DNA of 64,000 nt from the NCBI RefSeq assembly GCF_025996515.1, contig NZ_BLRH01000021.1, positions 62,001 through 126,000 of the forward strand, in the 5' to 3' direction. The stretch comes from Rhizohabitans arisaemae (lineage in GTDB: Bacteria; Actinomycetota; Actinomycetes; Streptosporangiales; Streptosporangiaceae). Shown piece after piece: positions 1-8,132 of the stretch. A program made the translations under genes and the position numbers. The notes below the pieces were generated by a model. That model did not search any database. It was not told where the DNA came from and was given only the letters and a program-made list of their open reading frames with translations. How positions within the stretch are numbered: position 1 is the first letter of the stretch; the number at the start of each line of letters is the position of its first letter.

Positions 1-931
1 TGTGCGCGCGGAGGGAGGGCGGGTGGAGCACCTCGGCGTCGTCGCCGAGTCTGCGGAACAGGTCCACGGCGACGTTTTCATGGATCTCCAGGGGGATCAC
101 GACCTCGCGCCGGCCCTCCTCGTCGGGCGGACCGGCCGAGGCGGCCACCACCGAGGCGATCTCGGGCCCGATCAGGTGGGGCAGGCGCTCCAGGCCGACG
201 GGGGAGATCCGGGCGACCGCCTCATGGCTGTAGAGCCGGTTGAGGAACTCCCGGGAGTACGTGCGCCACTCGGCCTGGAGGTCGAAGTCGGCGGGGCGCT
301 CGAAGCGTTCGGGCACGGTGTGGAGTCCGAGGACGCGCGAGATCCGGTAGGTCCGGACGCTCTCTCCGCTCCGCGCCATCATGTACCAGTTGCCGGCTTT
401 GAGGACGAGCCCGAGGGGGTCCAGGACGCGTTCGAACTCCTGGCGTCCCCAGCGGCGGTAGCGGACCCGGATCCGCTGCTCCTTCCAGACGGCGTCGGCG
501 ATCTGGGCGAGGAACGGGGTCTGCTCGGTCCGGTTGAACCAGCCCGGGGCGTCGAGGTGGAACCGTTCCCGGATCCGGCCGGCCCGCGAGCGCAGCTCCG
601 GGGGGAGGGCAGCGAGGATCTTCAGCTCGGCGGCGGCGACCACGGTGCCCAGCCCGAGCTCGGAGGCGGGTCCGGGGAGCCCGGCGAGGAAGAGGGAGTC
701 CGCCTCCTCGCCGGTGAGCCCGGTGAGGCGGGTCCGGTAGCCGTCGAGGAGCCGGTAGCCGCCCGCCGGACCGCGGTCGGCGTAGACCGGGACCCCCGCC
801 GCGCTCAGCGACTCGACGTCGCGGTAGACCGTGCGAAGGGACACCTCCAGCTCGTCGGCGATCTCCCTGGCGGTGAGCCGCCCGCGCGTCTGTAGCAGGA
901 GCAGGACGGAGAGCAGGCGGGATGCGCGCAT
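1..931 (-). CDS. WYL-domain transcriptional regulator, 3' end outside window
   Basis: The gene is read leftwards from an ATG at 931 and is still open at base 1, so at least 310 residues are present and the C-terminus is missing. Residues about 1-60 form a DeoR/HTH_11-type helix-turn-helix (TAREIADELEVSLRTVYRDV). A WYL domain follows from about residue 130, with the usual pattern LDPLGLVLKAGNWYMMAR. The family is YafY-like: DNA-binding regulators whose WYL domain senses a ligand, often nucleic acid or a small molecule. It is divergent from the winged-helix gene at 994 and separated from it by only 62 bases, so it probably controls that gene and itself. Family call firm, target inferred. Confidence 0.85.
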   Translation of the reverse strand, partial: MRASRLLSVLLLLQTRGRLTAREIADELEVSLRTVYRDVESLSAAGVPVYADRGPAGGYRLLDGYRTRLTGLTGEEADSLFLAGLPGPASELGLGTVVAAAELKILAALPPELRSRAGRIRERFHLDAPGWFNRTEQTPFLAQIADAVWKEQRIRVRYRRWGRQEFERVLDPLGLVLKAGNWYMMARSGESVRTYRISRVLGLHTVPERFERPADFDLQAEWRTYSREFLNRLYSHEAVARISPVGLERLPHLIGPEIASVVAASAGPPDEEGRREVVIPLEIHENVAVDLFRRLGDDAEVLHPPSLRAH

Positions 932-933
932 GC

Positions 934-960
934 TGTCCAGTTTGCTCCATAAAACTGACA
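934..960. promoter_or_regulatory. Inverted repeat in the WYL/winged-helix divergent promoter
   Basis: TGTCCAGTTT (934-943) and AAACTGACA (952-960) are inverted copies apart from one extra base in the left arm. They sit in the 62-base gap between divergent starts, where an autoregulatory operator is expected. Function inferred from position only. Confidence 0.4.
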
Positions 961-993
961 AGAGATGACAGGATTCGGGGGAAGGATGAGCCC

Positions 994-2094
994 ATGACCG
1001 TCGACATCGATCGTGCCCAGGTGGTCGCGTACCGGGTGCATGCTCAAGAACTCTCCAGGGCGACGGCGGACGCCGCGGCCTTGGCCGTACACGACCTGGG
1101 GGTTCAGGACAGCCCGGCGGGGTCGGCCGCGCTCGCGCTCACCGCGCGGCTGCCCGAACCGCACCGGGGGGAGGGGTTCGCCCGCGCGTGGTCCTTCCGC
1201 GGGGCGCCGCACCTGTATCGGAGGGCGGACCTGCCGTTCTTCGCCGCGGCGCAGTGGCCGCTCACCGGCGCGGACGCGACCGCCAGGATGGTGGGGGCCG
1301 GGACCGCGCTGCGCAAGGCGGGGATCGGGGGGCTCGAAGCCTTCGGTACGGCCGCCGCGGCGCTGCACGAGGTGGTGACGGGTCCGTGTACCAAGGGTGA
1401 GGCGAGCGGCGCGCTCACCCGCGCGCTGCCCGAGGCGTTCGCCTACGACTGCCGTCCCTGCAAGACGCGGCACGTCTACGACTACGTGATCACCCTTCCG
1501 TCCCTGCCCGCGGGGATCGAACTGGAGCCAGGGACCAGCCCGCCCACGCTGCTCCCCATGGCCGACTGGCCCGAGCTGCGGCCGGGTCCCGAGGTCGTCG
1601 GCGCGCTGATCACGGCGTACCTGCGGCTGCTCGGCCCGGCGGGGCCGGGTGAGGTGGCGGGTTTCATCGGGACCAAGACCGCCGAGGTCAAGAAGTGGTG
1701 GCCGGACGGGCTCGCCCGGGTCCGGGTGGAGGGCCGGGCCGCCTGGATCCCGGAGGACCGCCTCGCGGCGCTGCGTCACGCCGAGCCGGTCAGCCTGATC
1801 CGGCTTCTTCCGGTGTCCGACCCCTACCTGCAGGCCAGGGACCGTGAGCTGCTCGTCCCGGAGGAGGCCCGGCGCAAGGAGCTGTGGAAGATCATCGGGT
1901 CGCCGAACGCGCTGCTCGTCGACGGGGAGGTCGCCGGGGTCTGGCGGGCCCGCAAGGCGGGGCGGGATCGCCTCGACGTCGCGGTCACCGCGTTCGAGAG
2001 CCTGGCGCCCGGCCGGCTCGCCGCGATCGAGGAGGAGGCGTCCCGCGTGGGTGTGACCCGAGACCTGCCGGAGGTACGGGTGACTTACACCTGA
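994..2094 (+). CDS. Winged-helix DNA-binding domain protein (HTH_42/AlkZ-like family)
   Basis: A 366-residue protein of the winged-helix DNA-binding family (DUF1006/HTH_42), whose studied relatives include YcaQ/AlkX and AlkZ-type glycosylases that act on alkylated or cross-linked DNA. Family-like features are the central FIGTKTAEVKKWWP segment (about residue 222) and the C-terminal LLVDGEVAGVWRARKAG block (about 306-322). The start at 994 follows a GGGGGAAGG ribosome site; an in-frame ATG at 922 would run into the divergent regulator. It is paired divergently with the WYL regulator, an arrangement seen in other actinomycetes. Enzymatic activity here is unproven; it could be a plain DNA-binding protein. 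Confidence 0.75.
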   Translation: MTVDIDRAQVVAYRVHAQELSRATADAAALAVHDLGVQDSPAGSAALALTARLPEPHRGEGFARAWSFRGAPHLYRRADLPFFAAAQWPLTGADATARMVGAGTALRKAGIGGLEAFGTAAAALHEVVTGPCTKGEASGALTRALPEAFAYDCRPCKTRHVYDYVITLPSLPAGIELEPGTSPPTLLPMADWPELRPGPEVVGALITAYLRLLGPAGPGEVAGFIGTKTAEVKKWWPDGLARVRVEGRAAWIPEDRLAALRHAEPVSLIRLLPVSDPYLQARDRELLVPEEARRKELWKIIGSPNALLVDGEVAGVWRARKAGRDRLDVAVTAFESLAPGRLAAIEEEASRVGVTRDLPEVRVTYT

Positions 2095-2254
2095 TTTGTC
2101 CTACAGCTTGGGCTGGAAGCCAGACATTTATTCGAGTAATAGTTCGATAGTGGAAAAGGTTGGTGGAGACGCGGAAATCTCAAGGTCAAGAAGGGCTAAT
2201 GATCTTCGCGCCGGGCAAAGAAGTCTCATAGCTTGAGTTTCAGGGAGGCGCTGT

Positions 2255-2539
2255 ATGGCCTTGTCGCAGCGTGAGCAGCGAATCCTGGCTGAGATGGCAC
2301 ATCGCCTGGCCTATGAGGATCCGCGGTTCGCGGGCCGGTTGCACGCGTTCAACGCGCGGATCGACCGACAGGAACGCGGTCGCGCGCCGAGGCGCAAGCG
2401 CGCGAGCAGGCCCCGGCGCCGGATCACCCGCGCCACGGTCTTCCTCACGGCGAGCTGGCTGATCGTGGCCACCTTGATCGTCACACTGCTCGTGCTCGCC
2501 CTCCGGCACGACGCCGCGGCCGCCGCGCTCACGCTGTAG
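2255..2539 (+). CDS. DUF3040 small membrane protein
   Basis: A 94-residue protein beginning MALSQREQRILAEMAHRL, the typical opening of DUF3040, an actinobacterial family of unknown function. A soluble N-terminal helix of about 35 residues leads into a strongly basic stretch (RAPRRKRASRPRRR, about residues 43-56), then one hydrophobic segment of about 25 residues (about 61-84). This predicts a single-pass inner-membrane protein with a positively charged cytoplasmic side. GGGAGG lies upstream of the start. It is followed after 44 bases by a membrane phosphatase on the same strand and may be cotranscribed with it. Confidence 0.8.
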   Translation: MALSQREQRILAEMAHRLAYEDPRFAGRLHAFNARIDRQERGRAPRRKRASRPRRRITRATVFLTASWLIVATLIVTLLVLALRHDAAAAALTL

Positions 2540-2583
2540 GCGATCGGCCGCCGACGGGGATCTCCCTCCCGCGGCAGGGGAAT

Positions 2584-3753
2584 ATGGCCGCAGGCACTCC
2601 CTCAGAGCGTTTGGTTGACTACAGTCAGCTAGATATGCAGAGACGACCGCTCTCCTCGCGCCTCCCCTCCTGGCTGCACCGGGGTCTCAAACGCGTCCCG
2701 GGGATCGTCCCCCTCTACCGGGCCGCGCGGATCGTGCACGTGCGGGAGCGGATGGCCCTCCTGCTGCTCGCCGCGTCGGCCGTCCTCATCGGCTTCGCGA
2801 GCGTCAGGTTCTCCACCTTCTGGATCTCCCCCAGCATGCTCATCCTCGTCCTGCTGGTCGGCGGCCTCCAGCTCCGGCTGCGCAGCCTCGCCGTGCTGCT
2901 CACCCTGGTCGCGGTGGTCCTGGTCGTGCTGTTCGCCGCCGGTGCCGCCGAGCCGGGGCTGATCGTCGCCACCGTGCTCATCGCGGTGATGTCGGTGCTG
3001 CTGGCGCGCACCCGCACCAAGACCGGGGTGCGCGGACTCCGCGGCGACGGCATGCTCGTGGAGCTCCGCGACGTGCTGAAGGCGCGGGGCCGCCTCCCTC
3101 CACTCCCCAAGGGGTGGGACCAGACCGCCGTGCTCAAGTACGCCGGCGGCTCCACCTTCGGCGGGGACTTCCTCGTCGCGGCCAGGACCGGGGAGACCTG
3201 CTACCAGATGACCCTGGTCGACGTCAGCGGGAAGGGCGTCGATGCGGGGACCAGGGCGCTGATGCTCTCCGGGGCGTTCGGCGGGCTGCTCGGCTCGGTG
3301 GATTCCGGGGACTTCCTCACCAAATGCAACAACTACCTCAACCGGCAGCACGACCAGGTGGGTCTGGTGACCGCCGCGCATCTCAGCCTCAACTTGGAGA
3401 GCGGGGAGTACACGATCACCTCGGCGGGCCATCCGCCGCCGGTCAAGTTCGACTCGGCCACCGGGGTGTGGCAGGTGAGCGCGGCGCGGGGGATCGCGCT
3501 CGGGGTCACCGCCGATCTGCGCTGCGAACCCGACACCGGGGTGCTGCGCCGCGGCGACGCCCTCATGCTGTACACCGACGGGATGGTGGAGCGACCCGGC
3601 CGGGACATCGACGCCGGCATCGACCGGCTGCTGGGGGAGGCCGAGGGCCTGGTGACCACGACCGGCTTCGCCCAGGGCGCGGCCCGCCTCACCCGCAAGC
3701 TGGCCCTCGGCCGTACCGACGACTGCGCCCTCGTGGTGATCTGGCGGGCCTGA
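2584..3753 (+). CDS. Membrane-anchored SpoIIE/PP2C-type serine phosphatase
   Basis: A 389-residue protein with several hydrophobic helices at about residues 55-140 and a C-terminal SpoIIE/PP2C-like phosphatase domain (about 175-388). Visible family motifs are a GGDFL block, DVSGKG (metal-binding Asp), TSAGHPPPV, LYTDGMVE and a C-terminal DDCALVVI. Actinomycete proteins of this layout usually dephosphorylate anti-anti-sigma factors in partner-switch signalling. No anti-sigma partner is encoded nearby, so the substrate is unknown. The ATG at 2584 has an AGGGG only three bases away; the ATG at 2635 is a possible alternative. Confidence 0.85.
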   Translation: MAAGTPSERLVDYSQLDMQRRPLSSRLPSWLHRGLKRVPGIVPLYRAARIVHVRERMALLLLAASAVLIGFASVRFSTFWISPSMLILVLLVGGLQLRLRSLAVLLTLVAVVLVVLFAAGAAEPGLIVATVLIAVMSVLLARTRTKTGVRGLRGDGMLVELRDVLKARGRLPPLPKGWDQTAVLKYAGGSTFGGDFLVAARTGETCYQMTLVDVSGKGVDAGTRALMLSGAFGGLLGSVDSGDFLTKCNNYLNRQHDQVGLVTAAHLSLNLESGEYTITSAGHPPPVKFDSATGVWQVSAARGIALGVTADLRCEPDTGVLRRGDALMLYTDGMVERPGRDIDAGIDRLLGEAEGLVTTTGFAQGAARLTRKLALGRTDDCALVVIWRA

Positions 3754-3994
3754 TCGGAGGCGAAGGCGCCGACGTGCGTTCCGGGGCCGGTGTGCCGAAC
3801 CGGACGTGCGATGTCGCCTCGCCGTCTCTTCCGACCTGGCGATCCGGTTTCCGGTTCCGGGCGGTATTCGAAAGGCCTGGGGGACCCGGTTTCGGTAGGC
3901 TCGCTCTTTGGGTTGTTCGGCGGAACCGGTAGGGCTATAGCCCTTCTCTTCCGTCTTTCGGCATTCGGAGGTCATTCGCGCGATCGGGTGTTGT

Positions 3995-4555
3995 TCAGGC
4001 GTCCAGACTCCCCAGCAGCCAGCTGCCCGCCGAGTCCGGATTGTCGTTGAAATAGTACTCGCGAATGGCTTCCAGAAGATCCTCCGTGGTGATGAATCCA
4101 TCCCCGTCGACGTCCAGCCGCCGGAAAACCTCCTTGGCGTCCGCCTCGGCCAGATCCATGAGCGCGCCGGTCCACCGCACCTGCTGGTCCTCGGTGATCC
4201 GGCCGTCGCCGTCCTCGTCCACCAGGGCCATGATCGCCGTGAGGAACGGCCGGTAGCCGGCGTCGAACGACTCGGACGTCACCAGCAGCCCGGCCGCGAA
4301 GGCGGATTTGTACTCCTGCTCGGTGATCCGCCCGTCGGCGTCGGCGTCGGCCACCGACGCCAGGTGCGCCCAGAGGCCCAGGGAGAGCTCGGTCAGGCGC
4401 GCCAGCTCCGGGGAGCCGGACCCGTGCCCGAACGCCGCCCCCATCCGGGTGACGGAGAGCTCGAAGTCGTTCCGCGCGATGAATCCGTCGTTGTCGCTGT
4501 CGAAGGTCCGGAAACGGCGCGCCAGCTTGCGCTCAAGAAAATGCGTCATTTCCAT
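3995..4555 (-). CDS. Calerythrin-like protein with four EF hands
   Basis: A 186-residue soluble protein with four EF-hand loops: DSDNDGFIARND, DADADGRITEQE, DEDGDGRITEDQ and DVDGDGFITTED. All have acidic residues at loop positions 1, 3, 5 and 12 except the third, which ends in Gln, so that site may bind calcium more weakly. Length and spacing match calerythrin of Saccharopolyspora and Streptomyces Cab-type calcium buffers or sensors. There is no signal peptide, so it is cytoplasmic. The start follows GGAGG with four bases spacing. It is convergent with the SpoIIE-type phosphatase and stands alone. A sensor role is inferred; a pure buffer is equally possible. Confidence 0.9.
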   Translation of the reverse strand: MEMTHFLERKLARRFRTFDSDNDGFIARNDFELSVTRMGAAFGHGSGSPELARLTELSLGLWAHLASVADADADGRITEQEYKSAFAAGLLVTSESFDAGYRPFLTAIMALVDEDGDGRITEDQQVRWTGALMDLAEADAKEVFRRLDVDGDGFITTEDLLEAIREYYFNDNPDSAGSWLLGSLDA

Positions 4556-4795
4556 GAATCCTCCGATTTATCCATTTCTATTGAGGCAGAGACGCTGTGA
4601 GCGTAACGCAACTTCGCCCTCCTGCCTAGGCGGATAAACACGGAAAACGTGGCGAAACGCATAGGGAAGAAGTAATTGGTCGGCCGATTCGGGCGGTCAT
4701 TGCAGCCCATGGAAGTGCTATCGGATCGTTTCCGTCGAGACCGCGGAAATCCGGCCCCGTTTCCCGGGTGGTGTGCTTTCCGGGTCGGATGGGTT
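4556..4795. other. Promoter-side gap upstream of the EF-hand gene
   Basis: This 240-base stretch upstream of the leftward EF-hand gene is less GC-rich than its surroundings. It holds that gene's ribosome site and presumably its promoter. I see no gene, RNA or repeat in it. Confidence 0.5.
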
Positions 4796-4930
4796 CAGGC
4801 GCGCAGGTAGGCGAGGACCCGGCGGCGGTCGTCCTCGGCGGGGGCAGGTCGAGTTCGGTGAGGATGGCCGTGATGCGAGACCGCGGCCTCGGTCACGATG
4901 GAGCCGTTGAAGCGACCCTTGGGCGATGAG
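4796..4930 (-). pseudogene. Fossil C-terminus of a NarL-type response regulator
   Basis: This stretch aligns closely with the 3' end of the intact regulator at 8133-8783. Both begin CAGGCGCGCAGGTAGGCGAGGAC, and further shared blocks include GGCAGGTCGAGTT and GACCGCGGCCTCGGTCAC. The fossil has several small deletions that break the reading frame, and only about the last 45 codons remain. It lies directly downstream of the stop of the intact regulator at 4937-5596 and is probably left from a duplicated copy. Confidence 0.75.
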
Positions 4931-4936
4931 GCCGCC

Positions 4937-5596
4937 TCAGTCGTACGGATGCATCAGGCCGGCCTCGAAGGCGAGGATCGCCGCCTGGACCCGGTTTCCC
5001 ACCGCCAGGCGCAGCAGAATCGCGCTGACGTGAGCCTTCACGGTGCCCTCCGAGAGGAACAGCTCACGCGCGATGTCCTGGTTGGTCAGTCCGCGGCCGA
5101 CGAGCGCGAGGACTTCGCGTTCGCGCGGGGTCAGCGTCTCGATCCGGGCACGCGCCGTGGCGGCGCGGGACAGGTGGCCGCCGGCGAGCCGGGCGATGAC
5201 CTTCCGGGCGATTCTCGGCGACAGGTAGGCCGCGCCGCCGGCGACCGATCGCAGGCCGAAGATCAGCTCACGCGGGTCCGCGGCCTTCAGCAGAAAACCG
5301 CCGACTCCGGCCTCCAGGGCCTTGGCGACGTAGTCGTCCTCGTCGAAGGTGGTCAGCATCACCACCGCGACCTCCGGCATCGCGGCGCGCAGCTCGGCGG
5401 CGGCCGACAGGCCGTCGAGGCGCGGCATGCGGATGTCGAGGAGCGCGATGTCGGGCCGGTGGGCGCGCACGAGCTCGACGGCCTCGCGCCCGTCGGCGGC
5501 CTCGGCGATCACTTCGATGCCGGGATCGGCGGCGAGGACCGCCTTGATCCCGGCGCGGATCATGGCCTCGTCGTCGGCCAGCACCACGCGGATCAC
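4937..5596 (-). CDS. NarL/FixJ-type response regulator
   Basis: A 219-residue regulator. The receiver domain (about 1-120) has acidic D8/D9, phosphoacceptor D54 in LLDIRMP and K104 in GFLLKA. The C-terminal LuxR-type helix-turn-helix (about 153-215) reads LTPREREVLALVGRGLTNQDIA. The GTG start at 5596 overlaps the stop of the upstream kinase by four bases (GTGA), indicating coupled translation. It is the last gene of a serine hydrolase/kinase/regulator operon, so the kinase at 5593-6558 is the expected phosphate donor. Targets unknown. Confidence 0.92.
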   Translation of the reverse strand: MIRVVLADDEAMIRAGIKAVLAADPGIEVIAEAADGREAVELVRAHRPDIALLDIRMPRLDGLSAAAELRAAMPEVAVVMLTTFDEDDYVAKALEAGVGGFLLKAADPRELIFGLRSVAGGAAYLSPRIARKVIARLAGGHLSRAATARARIETLTPREREVLALVGRGLTNQDIARELFLSEGTVKAHVSAILLRLAVGNRVQAAILAFEAGLMHPYD

Positions 5597-6558
5597 AGTT
5601 CCCCCCGTGGAAGCCGGGCCGTCACCGTGAAGTCGCCGCGGTCGGCCCCGGCCTCGAATGTGCCGCCGAGCAGTCGCACCCGTTCCCGTAGCCCGTTCAA
5701 CCCGTTCCCGTCCGGGGAGATGGGATCACCCGCTCCGAGGGGGTTGCCCACCGTGACGGTCACCGTGTCGCCGCTCTGCTCCACCTCCACCTCCACCTCC
5801 GCCCCGGGCGCGTGGCGCGCCGCGTTGGTCAGCGACTCCTGGACCACCCGGTGTACCGCCCGCTCCACCAGCGCCCCCAGGGGGCGGGTGGCGCCCCCAT
5901 GCCGGAAGGCGATCGCCAGCCCGGCGTTCCGTGCCCGCTCCACCAGGGCCTCGACCGTCTCGTCGGCGGGTTCGACCGGCGCCGCCGAGCCGGGGCGCAG
6001 CACGGCTAGGGTACGGCGGAGCCGGTCCGTCGCGGTGACCGCGGAAGCCCGCAGGTCGGCCGCGGCCTCCCGGTTGCGCTCGTTCATGTCGGCCGCGAGT
6101 TCCAGGGCCCCGGCGCGCAGCGCGATGAGCGCGAGCTCGTGGCCGAGCGAGTCGTGCATGTCGGAGGCGATGCGGGCGCGTTCCTGGAGTCTGACCCGTT
6201 CGGCGAGGAGTTCCTGCTCGCGCTCCATCTGGCGCAGCCGCGCCCGGCCCGACACGACCAGCTCGGCCTGTTGCCGCCGGAACCGGCCCGCGAGCCAGGG
6301 CAGCACCGTGAACACGCCGAGGCTCATCACGGCGCCGACGCCGGTGGCGAAGTCGAACACCATGGAGATCACCACGGGAGCGGCGGTGGCCGCGAGGAGC
6401 GGCCAGGCCCGTCGCACCGGCAGGTGGCGGCCGTGCAGGTAGCCGGCGACGGCGAGCAGTCCGAAGAGGAACTGCCGCCACAGCGGGATGGCGTCGAGGT
6501 GCAACCCGTTGACCAGCGCACCCGTCGCGACCACCACCAGGATCGCACCGTTTCTCAC
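5593..6558 (-). CDS. Membrane sensor histidine kinase (HisKA_3 type)
   Basis: A 321-residue kinase with four or so hydrophobic segments in residues 1-95, a coiled linker, a HisKA_3 dimerisation domain with the phospho-accepting His in SDMHDSLGHELA, and a HATPase domain (N box VVQESLTNAARHA; G box GNGLNGLRERV). The GTG start at 6558 overlaps the upstream serine-hydrolase stop by four bases; the long open frame running further upstream is an out-of-frame reading of that gene. There is no large extracellular domain, so it resembles intramembrane-sensing kinases that respond to envelope stress. The signal is unknown. Confidence 0.9.
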   Translation of the reverse strand: MRNGAILVVVATGALVNGLHLDAIPLWRQFLFGLLAVAGYLHGRHLPVRRAWPLLAATAAPVVISMVFDFATGVGAVMSLGVFTVLPWLAGRFRRQQAELVVSGRARLRQMEREQELLAERVRLQERARIASDMHDSLGHELALIALRAGALELAADMNERNREAAADLRASAVTATDRLRRTLAVLRPGSAAPVEPADETVEALVERARNAGLAIAFRHGGATRPLGALVERAVHRVVQESLTNAARHAPGAEVEVEVEQSGDTVTVTVGNPLGAGDPISPDGNGLNGLRERVRLLGGTFEAGADRGDFTVTARLPRGEL

Positions 6559-7997
6559 CCGGCCGACCTTACCGACCGCAGCCGGATCAGCCGACTCGCG
6601 ATCGTTGCGGCGCCCGCCACGGCCGCGATCACCAGGGTGATCGTCAGCGGCGCGGGGAAGTAGGTGAGCTGTGCCCAGGTCACCCTGCGGCCGTTCATCA
6701 GGATCGAGATCAGGTCCGGGTAGGCCGCCAGGACGAGCACCGGCACCAGCGCCGGGGCCAGACGCGATGCGATCCGCCAGGCGGGCTTCGCGCCGTGCTT
6801 TCCCGACCAGCGGCGTGACCGCAGGACCGCCGCCGTGCCCAGCCCCGCCGCCACCACCGCGATCAAGCCGAGGACCAGCTCGAATCGCTGCCTGCCGCCA
6901 CCCGGCGAATCGGGTGTCTCCCCGCGGGTCAGAGCGACGAGGCCGCCGAGCACCTCGTAGGTGTCGTCCTGCAGACCGGCACCGTTGGTCATCACCGCGA
7001 AGCCGTACCCGGTGCCGGGGGCGATCGCCTGGACGGCGGAGTAGGTGAACAGGTTGCCGCTGTGGGTGAGGAGGGGAGTGCCGCCGAGGTTCTCCTCGCT
7101 CCAGCCCATGGCGTAGTCGCGCACGGGGGAGGGGGTGTGCATGGTGCGCAGGCCTTCCCGCGACACGAGGTGCGCGCCGCCTGCCCCGTTCTGACTGATC
7201 AGCCATTTGCCCAGGTCCGCCGCCGTGGTGACGACACCGCCGCTGCCGCCGAGGTTGAGGAAGCCGGGCAGTTCGGGCCGCGACCGCCAGACGCCGAACA
7301 GCGAGTTGAAGCCGTCGGCGGGTTTGACCTCTCGGTCTCCGATGAAGCTGTCCGTCATACCGAGAGGGCCGAACACGTGCTGCCGCATGTAGTCGTGGAA
7401 CCGTTGGCCGCTCGCGACCTCGACCAGCCGGGCGGCGAGGTCGAAGTTCACGTTGCAGTACTCGTAGCGGGTGCCGGGCTCGGTGGTGAGGGTGCCGGTG
7501 GAGAGCCGCGCCACGTATTCGGTGAGTGAGCCCGCCGTCTGGGTGGCGTCGATGTCGACGGTGGTGTCCGACAGGCCCGAGGTCTGGTTGAGCAGATGCC
7601 GCACGGTGATGCGCCGGGCCCGCCCGTCGGCCATCCGGAATCCGGGCAGCTGCTCCGCCACCGGCCGGTCGAGTGCGATCCTGCCGTCTTCGACCAGTGT
7701 CATCACCGCCGCGGCGGTGAACGACTTGCTGAGGGACGCGACCCGCATCGGCGTGCGTTCGGTCACCGCCGCCCCGGTGGAATCACGCCCGTGACCCGAA
7801 GCGTGGACGACTCTGTCTCCCTGGGTGACGACGACCGAAACCCCGGGTAACCCCGTGGATTCCAGAGCCTTGTCCAGATAGGCGGTGAACTGCGCCGCAG
7901 TGGGGGCCGAGTTCGGTACGGCGTGTGCGGGCGTCGCCGAGACGAGGATCGCGGCCTGGCCGATCGCCACGGCCAGGATGAGGAGCAGGCGTTTCAT
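6555..7997 (-). CDS. Secreted/membrane beta-lactamase-fold serine hydrolase
   Basis: A 480-residue protein: a cleavable signal (residues 1-26, ending AHA), a class C beta-lactamase/DD-peptidase fold (about 30-370), and about three C-terminal membrane helices (about 375-470). The catalytic S-x-x-K is S88-L-S-K91, and YEYCNVN near 180 supplies the Tyr-x-Asn motif. Relatives include D-aminopeptidases, esterases and penicillin-recognising proteins; a true beta-lactamase activity cannot be inferred. It is the first gene of an operon with a kinase and response regulator, each joined by four-base overlaps, so it may be part of the sensing or response output of that system. Confidence 0.88.
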   Translation of the reverse strand: MKRLLLILAVAIGQAAILVSATPAHAVPNSAPTAAQFTAYLDKALESTGLPGVSVVVTQGDRVVHASGHGRDSTGAAVTERTPMRVASLSKSFTAAAVMTLVEDGRIALDRPVAEQLPGFRMADGRARRITVRHLLNQTSGLSDTTVDIDATQTAGSLTEYVARLSTGTLTTEPGTRYEYCNVNFDLAARLVEVASGQRFHDYMRQHVFGPLGMTDSFIGDREVKPADGFNSLFGVWRSRPELPGFLNLGGSGGVVTTAADLGKWLISQNGAGGAHLVSREGLRTMHTPSPVRDYAMGWSEENLGGTPLLTHSGNLFTYSAVQAIAPGTGYGFAVMTNGAGLQDDTYEVLGGLVALTRGETPDSPGGGRQRFELVLGLIAVVAAGLGTAAVLRSRRWSGKHGAKPAWRIASRLAPALVPVLVLAAYPDLISILMNGRRVTWAQLTYFPAPLTITLVIAAVAGAATIASRLIRLRSVRSAG

Positions 7998-8052
7998 GGG
8001 GCGAATCTAGAAACCGGGGCACCTGCCGCGGATCCGACGAGCAGCCACGATC

Positions 8053-8073
8053 ACCCCTGACGAAAGTCGGGGT
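8053..8073 (-). terminator. Hairpin downstream of the second kinase/regulator operon
   Basis: ACCCCTGAC, a GAAA loop and GTCGGGGT form a stem with one bulged base, 60-80 bases beyond the regulator stop at 8133. There is no T-tract, as is common for actinomycete terminators. Confidence 0.4.
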
Positions 8074-8132
8074 GCCGAAGACACCGCTGACGGGGCGAAG
8101 GAGGAGAGCCCAGGCTGTGTCGATCGGGGGTT

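Noticed and set aside
3931-3944. Palindrome AGGGCTATAGCCCT between the phosphatase and EF-hand genes
   Set aside because: No loop for a hairpin and no promoter nearby; possibly chance, too weak to call as terminator.
5593-7206. A 537-codon leftward frame through the kinase and half of the serine hydrolase gene
   Set aside because: Its first 216 codons are an out-of-frame reading of the serine hydrolase. The GTG at 6558, overlapping the hydrolase stop, is the real kinase start.
6555-7997. Naming the serine hydrolase a beta-lactamase resistance gene
   Set aside because: Fold and S-x-x-K/Y-x-N motifs are shared with esterases and peptidases; substrate cannot be inferred.
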